Of a stretch of 64,000 nt of DNA, positions 60,668-64,000 are shown piece by piece. The stretch's first letter is position 1; each line of letters starts with the position of its first letter. Below the pieces are notes generated by a model. The model was not told the DNA's origin. It saw only the letters and a list, made by a program, of their open reading frames with translations, and ran no database searches. A program made the translations under genes and the position numbers. Source of the stretch: an uncultured Selenomonas sp. (lineage in GTDB: Bacteria > Bacillota > Negativicutes > Selenomonadales > Selenomonadaceae); NCBI GenBank assembly GCA_947167105.1, contig CAMVGU010000011.1:1-64000 (forward strand). The letters are read 5' to 3'.

Positions 60668-60694
60668 AGTCCCGTAGGGAATGCCGCCCGTTGT

Positions 60695-61324
60695 TTATTT
60701 CTCCATCAATTCCTCCAGGATAAAGCGGTTCTCTCCGGCAAGGTCGAATTTCGGCGTGTAGTCCACCTGCGTCTGCAAGAGTGCCTCATCAATCTGGATT
60801 GACACCTCGTCCGAGACACGGTTCAGGTCCTTGACCATGGCGCGAACCTTGTTCCGGTCGTAGTCGATGGTCATAATACGGTCAATGTCGTAGCAGTAGG
60901 AGGTCTGGTTGCCATCGTTGTTGAACACATAGCCCCTGCCTTCGCCCTTTTGGAGTTCGTGGGAGCTTTTGCGGTTTGCCAGCTCTTGCAACATAGAGAG
61001 GAACGCACGGCGGCTCTTGTTGGCATCTACTGCCGCATCGAGGTTAAAGGCCATGCTTGCCTTGGCTTTGCCGATAGCCGCGCCCAGACGCTCCTTCTCC
61101 CCCATAAGTTCCTGCCAGATGGCAAGGAGCCGCCCAACATCGAAACCCTCGTCAGCTTTCCGGCTGACATCCACTGTGTCATCCTGCTGCCCTGCCAGGG
61201 CCTTGCTGCGGAGGTGTTTCTCCGTGATGGTCATTACATTGTCCTCATCGGACAAATAGCGGTTGATATACGACATCAGCTCACCGATTTTATTCTGTGC
61301 CTGAAAGGCTTCTTTTAGATTCAT
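60695..61324 (-). CDS. Conserved mobile-element protein of unknown function
   Basis: A 209-aa soluble protein starting MNLKEAFQAQNKIGELMSYINRYL, with KERLGAAIGKAKASMAFNLDAAVDANK near the middle and VSIQIDEALLQTQVDYTPKFD near the end. I have seen this pattern in Firmicutes prophage and integrative-element proteins but know no function. ATG 61324 has AAGGAGG 10 nt upstream. MITE-like copies lie on both sides. Confidence 0.7.
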   Translation of the reverse strand: MNLKEAFQAQNKIGELMSYINRYLSDEDNVMTITEKHLRSKALAGQQDDTVDVSRKADEGFDVGRLLAIWQELMGEKERLGAAIGKAKASMAFNLDAAVDANKSRRAFLSMLQELANRKSSHELQKGEGRGYVFNNDGNQTSYCYDIDRIMTIDYDRNKVRAMVKDLNRVSDEVSIQIDEALLQTQVDYTPKFDLAGENRFILEELMEK

Positions 61325-61403
61325 TGTCCTGCAACCTCCTTCGTTTCTACCATTTCTATGTTTTTCCCCGTTTTCCTTCACAAATGTGAAAATATTCATC
61401 CGG

Positions 61404-61478
61404 TTATGCCGTCCAAGGCATCAATAGACTAGCGACCCCGTCGGCTGCCAGCAGCAGCCCGTTTTTCCACCAGCTCAT
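61404..61478 (-). CDS. Possible 24-aa hydrophobic peptide
   Basis: MSWWKNGLLLAADGVASLLMPWTA preceded by GGGAGGAG 5 nt before ATG, 79 nt upstream of the 209-aa gene on the same strand. A basic/aromatic start and one hydrophobic stretch suggest a membrane micropeptide, or a leader peptide for the downstream gene. Support is only the ribosome site and position. Confidence 0.35.
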   Translation of the reverse strand: MSWWKNGLLLAADGVASLLMPWTA

Positions 61479-61544
61479 AAAATCTCCTCCCGTCTGTTTG
61501 CCGTTTACTACTTCGAACAAGTTCAGTATAAACTATATTCACTC

Positions 61545-61569
61545 AAAAAAGGTCGCCTGGCAGGCAACC
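61545..61569 (-). terminator. Terminator after small frame
   Basis: Minus strand stem GGTTGCCT/AGGCGACC followed by six Ts. Confidence 0.75.
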
Positions 61570-61583
61570 TTATAAAGAATATT

Positions 61584-61682
61584 TTATTTGTCGGCGGGTC
61601 TGCGCCAGTTGGTCAGAGTCCGATGGCCGCAGCTGTCAAGCTGGAAGTTGATTTCGTCAATGTTATAATTGCAGTTCCTCAT
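61584..61682 (-). pseudogene. Small frame or gene remnant
   Basis: MRNCNYNIDEINFQLDSCGH..., 32 aa, ending just before a good terminator. No ribosome site is visible and the frame extends 7 codons further upstream to a stop, so it is more likely the 3' end of a lost gene. Family not recognised. Confidence 0.3.
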
Positions 61683-61831
61683 ATAATCATTATATCTTGA
61701 ACCCTATGTAATTCGCCGTCCAATGTCCGTAGTCCTCTTTTTTCTAATGGAATTTTTCTGTCAGCAGGAAATTAGGGGCAGTATGACGAACATATGCAGT
61801 AGTGTATGATGGCACGAAGGCATGGCAAGAT

Positions 61832-61936
61832 ATACCCATTAAAGAAAAAATATTCCTCCTCATGCCAGAGAACCTCATCCACCGCTTACGCGGTCCCCCT
61901 TCCCCAGAGGGGAAGGCTTTTTTTGTCAATGAGTAT
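61832..61936 (-). repeat. MITE-like element, copy 3
   Basis: 105 bp, same orientation as copy 2, ends ATACCCATT... / ...TGAGTAT, identical hairpin core. It lies just upstream of a truncated Rpn-type gene. Confidence 0.85.
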
Positions 61937-62049
61937 AGAAGATAAAAAGGACGTGGTGCGCGTGGGCGCAATTTATACGGAGACCAAGGCATATCTCTCG
62001 AATCCAGAGTGCTAGTCTCATTAAGACCGTAACAGGATTTGATCTGGAT

Positions 62050-62265
62050 TTGGATAAGGAAGGAGATGTGGTGAATATGATGAACGCATGGGAAAATGGA
62101 TTGAATAAAGCGAGGAATGATGCTCGAGCAGAAGGCAGGGACGAATGCCGCCGGGATATGATGACCGCTATTCGCATGATAAAAGAAAACAAACCTGCCG
62201 ATGTAATCCGTGAACAAACAGGTTTATCCGAGCAAAATTTGACCGAATTACGAGCGATGCTCTAA
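62050..62265 (+). pseudogene. C-terminal remnant of an Rpn-type nuclease/transposase
   Basis: The frame is open from upstream of the listed start (TVTGFDLDLDKEGDVVNMMNA...) and ends NARNDARAEGRDECRRDMM..., then a QTGLSEQNLTELRAML helical tail. The Ala/Arg/Glu-Gly repeats and tail are typical of the ends of Rpn/PD-(D/E)XK proteins; the nuclease core is missing. AAGGAG before ATG-ATG (62077) could still permit expression of a 62-aa product. Confidence 0.55.
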
Positions 62266-62280
62266 GCACCATCTGAACCA

Positions 62281-62308
62281 CAAAAGCCGGGATTGCTCCC
62301 GGCTTTTG
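62281..62308. terminator. Bidirectional terminator
   Basis: A perfect 12-bp stem CAAAAGCCGGGA/TCCCGGCTTTTG between convergent genes. Confidence 0.88.
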
Positions 62309-62312
62309 TGGT

Positions 62313-62504
62313 TCAGGCCATGATGTCAATGTTCGCGCCCAGGTTGGGGTCGACAGGCACAGCTTCCAGATTTTCCAGAAGCTCTTCCGTGCCGATTTCG
62401 GCCTGCTCCATGGCCATCTTCATCACTGCCATACCCAGATCCTGACCTGCCTGGGCCTGATGCATGCCTACGGACATAGCCGCAATGCTCATGTAGTCGC
62501 CCAT
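62313..62504 (-). CDS. YjfB-family putative motility protein
   Basis: A 63-aa protein (MGDYMSIAAMSVGMHQAQAGQD..., ending PNLGANIDIMA) of the small YjfB family found in flagellated Firmicutes; the NIDI ending is typical. ATG 62504 with AAGGAGG 6 nt upstream. Its function is unknown; it fits a motile cell with MotAB at 7.3-9 kb. Confidence 0.8.
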   Translation of the reverse strand: MGDYMSIAAMSVGMHQAQAGQDLGMAVMKMAMEQAEIGTEELLENLEAVPVDPNLGANIDIMA

Positions 62505-62568
62505 AGTCTGCCTCCTTCTGTAAACACACATCCCTGTATGTATAATATCGGCAGTTTCCCCCGTTTGC

Positions 62569-63723
62569 TTAAGCATTTCCATCATTTTCCAGCAGGAATT
62601 CTGCAAATACCTGGTTGCCGACTTTCGCGCCTGCCTTGGTCAGGGCAATATTTTTCCTGGTTTCCCGCAGGAGGCCCTGACGCAGGAGGCGGTTGATTTT
62701 CTTGCCGTAGATCTGGCGCAGGTCTTTCTTGAATGTTTTCCTGAAGCCCTGCTTGTCGATGCCCTGGGCGGTACGCAGGGCGAGGAAGGCGTATTCCTCC
62801 ATGTGGCGCTCCGGCGTCATCATTTCCTCGGAGCGCAAGGGCAGCCGGCGCTGCTGCAGCGCCTCCATGTACTCGGACAGGTCTGCCGCGTTCTCGTAGC
62901 GCTGGCACTCCAGGTAGGAGTGAGCCGCCACCCCAAGGCCCAGATAGGGCACGTCCTGCCAGTAGCCCAGATTGTGGCGGCTCTCCCGGCCTGGTTTGGC
63001 AAAATTGGAAATCTCATAGCGGCGATAACCGGCCTTGGGCAGTGCCTCTGTCAGATAGTCATACATGGCTTCCGTCTCGTCCTCCGGCGGTAAATCCAGG
63101 GTGCCTGCCTGCTGCTCCGCATAAAAGGGCGTGCCTTCCTCCACCTGCAGGCCGTAAATGGAAATATGCTCAGGTGCAAGGACCAATGCCTCGGCCACAT
63201 CTGCCTGCAAATCTGCCAGGTTCTGGCCCGGCAGGCCGTACATCAAGTCGAGGCTGAGGTTTTCAAAACCTGCCTCCCGCGCTAGTTCCAGGGCCTCCCG
63301 GGCCTGGGCTGCGCTGTGGATGCGTCCTAAGCGGTGCAGCAGCCTGTCATTGAAGCTTTGCACTCCAAGGCTCAGGCGGTTCACCCCCAGCTTTTTCAGC
63401 AAAGTGAGCCTGGCGGGAGTCACAGTGCCGGGATTGGCTTCGACGGTGTATTCCCCGATCTTTTCGCCGAACACCGCCTGCACCAGGGTCAGCAGGGTCA
63501 GCAGCGGCCCCTCCGCCAGTGCGGTAGGCGTGCCGCCCCCGATATAGACGGTGGCAGGTGCCCCCTGACGCAGGACAATTTGCTGCCCGCGCACCATCAT
63601 TTCCGTGCCCAGGCTGTCTATATAAGCTTCCATTTCCGCTTCCCGCTCCGACCAGGAGGCAAAATCGCAATACCTGCATTTGCACTTGCAAAAGGGAATG
63701 TGTATATATGCGCCCCAAGTCAC
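62569..63723 (-). CDS. hemW: HemW-type radical SAM protein (heme chaperone; formerly HemN-like)
   Basis: A 384-aa radical SAM protein. GAYIHIPFCKCKCRYCDF gives the CxxxCxxC cluster (near 12-19), GGGTPTAL the SAM-binding loop, and a HemN_C domain ends the chain. HemW lacks true coproporphyrinogen dehydrogenase activity and delivers heme. GTG 63723 has AAGGAGG 10 nt upstream; the open frame further upstream runs into a repeat and is not coding. It lies downstream of lepA, the usual Firmicutes order. Confidence 0.92.
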   Translation of the reverse strand: MTWGAYIHIPFCKCKCRYCDFASWSEREAEMEAYIDSLGTEMMVRGQQIVLRQGAPATVYIGGGTPTALAEGPLLTLLTLVQAVFGEKIGEYTVEANPGTVTPARLTLLKKLGVNRLSLGVQSFNDRLLHRLGRIHSAAQAREALELAREAGFENLSLDLMYGLPGQNLADLQADVAEALVLAPEHISIYGLQVEEGTPFYAEQQAGTLDLPPEDETEAMYDYLTEALPKAGYRRYEISNFAKPGRESRHNLGYWQDVPYLGLGVAAHSYLECQRYENAADLSEYMEALQQRRLPLRSEEMMTPERHMEEYAFLALRTAQGIDKQGFRKTFKKDLRQIYGKKINRLLRQGLLRETRKNIALTKAGAKVGNQVFAEFLLENDGNA

Positions 63724-63789
63724 CAGACCAGCACCTCCTTCCTCTAAGACGACACCAAGAGCCCACAAACTCCGCGCCCAGGGATGGGC

Positions 63790-63872
63790 GCTGCCGCCCT
63801 CGTTCTCCAAGGATGGGAACAAGGGCGGCGGTTTTCTTTGGTTACTTTCTTTGTCCACACAAAGAAAGTAAC
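63790..63872. repeat. Dispersed palindromic repeat, copy 2
   Basis: Two hairpins in tandem: GCCGCCCTCGTTC/GAACAAGGGCGGC (63793-63828) and the perfect 14-bp GTTACTTTCTTTGT palindrome (63841-63854, 63859-63872). 69 of 71 bases match the start of the window. It separates lepA from hemW; no T-run follows. Confidence 0.88.
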
Positions 63873-63878
63873 GCCCCC

Positions 63879-64000
63879 CTAGTCTATCTTCAATATAGCC
63901 ATAAAGGCTTCCTGGGGTATCTCCACCGAGCCCACCGCCTTCATGCGCTTCTTGCCTTCCTTCTGTTTTTCCAGCAGCTTGCGTTTGCGGGTGATGTCGC
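63879..64000 (-). CDS. lepA: Elongation factor 4, C-terminal end (partial)
   Basis: The last 39 codons: [20 protein letters not shown] then [18 protein letters not shown] and TAG, the highly conserved end of LepA, a ribosome-associated GTPase. The 5' part lies beyond the window. Confidence 0.95.
   Translation of the reverse strand, partial: DITRKRKLLEKQKEGKKRMKAVGSVEIPQEAFMAILKID

Noticed and set aside
60261..60677. 138-codon plus-strand frame
   Set aside because: It is built from the palindromic repeats and the MITE-like element and has no ribosome site, so it is not a gene.
63724..63858. N-terminal extension of HemW to 429 aa
   Set aside because: The extra residues are encoded by the dispersed repeat and the strong ribosome site points to GTG 63723.

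Overview
The window looks like a chromosomal segment of a Negativicutes bacterium of the Selenomonas type (Selenomonadales or Veillonellales). The evidence is the moderately high GC content, many TTG/GTG starts behind strong AGGAGG sites, Firmicutes-style signalling genes (CdaA/CdaR/GdpP, YybS, LonC, LytR-CpsA-Psr, YjfB) alongside RND efflux, a DcuA/B-type dicarboxylate transporter, malic enzyme, MotAB, and a tandem CobT-like protein resembling the Sporomusa/Veillonella ArsA+ArsB pair. The genus is an inference; there is no rRNA in the window.

Layout. 1-9.0 kb, all on the minus strand: cdaA-cdaR-FAD oxidoreductase, ilvE, nnr, acpS, motA-motB. 9.2-14.7 kb: a LysR regulator, a Dcu transporter, and divergent serA/serC. 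14.8-19.3 kb: tRNA-Arg(CCT) and a trkA-trkH-trkH operon. 19.3-24.6 kb is a mixed accessory zone: gene remnants, a transposase tail, an Rpn-type nuclease, a receiver-FIST-membrane coiled-coil operon, a small orphan gene and a broken DUF4160 gene. 24.6-28.0 kb: sucrose PTS and sucrose-6-phosphate hydrolase with an elaborate leader. 28.3-38.6 kb: NlpC/P60 hydrolase, then yybS-gdpP-rplI-lonC-dnaB and purB-purA. 39-42.6 kb: LCP protein, malic enzyme, and a RelB/YoeB-type toxin-antitoxin pair. 42.6-52 kb: DUF2325 protein, marR-MFP-RND efflux operon, an SBP-EAL sensor, and an orphan iron-type binding lipoprotein. 52.2-56.9 kb: tex, the fused CobT-like gene, and an Rrf2 regulator. 57-62.5 kb: hsp20, then a small decayed island (TetR and P-type ATPase tails, umuC-yolD cassette, palindromic repeats, two copies of a MITE-like element, an Rpn tail). 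62.3-64 kb: YjfB, HemW and the C-terminus of LepA.

Genes that work together. Cyclic-di-AMP synthesis (CdaA/CdaR) and hydrolysis (GdpP) lie in the same window as a K+ uptake operon (TrkA plus two TrkH) of the kind c-di-AMP controls elsewhere. The trkA and LCP promoters are nearly identical through the -35/-10 region.

The most unusual items are: (1) a single polypeptide fusing an intact CobT domain to a degenerate one, which may be a phenolyl-cobamide-type activating enzyme; (2) a short palindromic repeat with compensatory stem changes, one copy inserted in frame inside a Y-family polymerase gene and two in tandem nearby; (3) a ~101-105 bp MITE-like element in three copies; (4) a divergent TetR/P-type ATPase pair of which only the two 3' ends remain. 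No complete transposon, prophage or CRISPR array is present.
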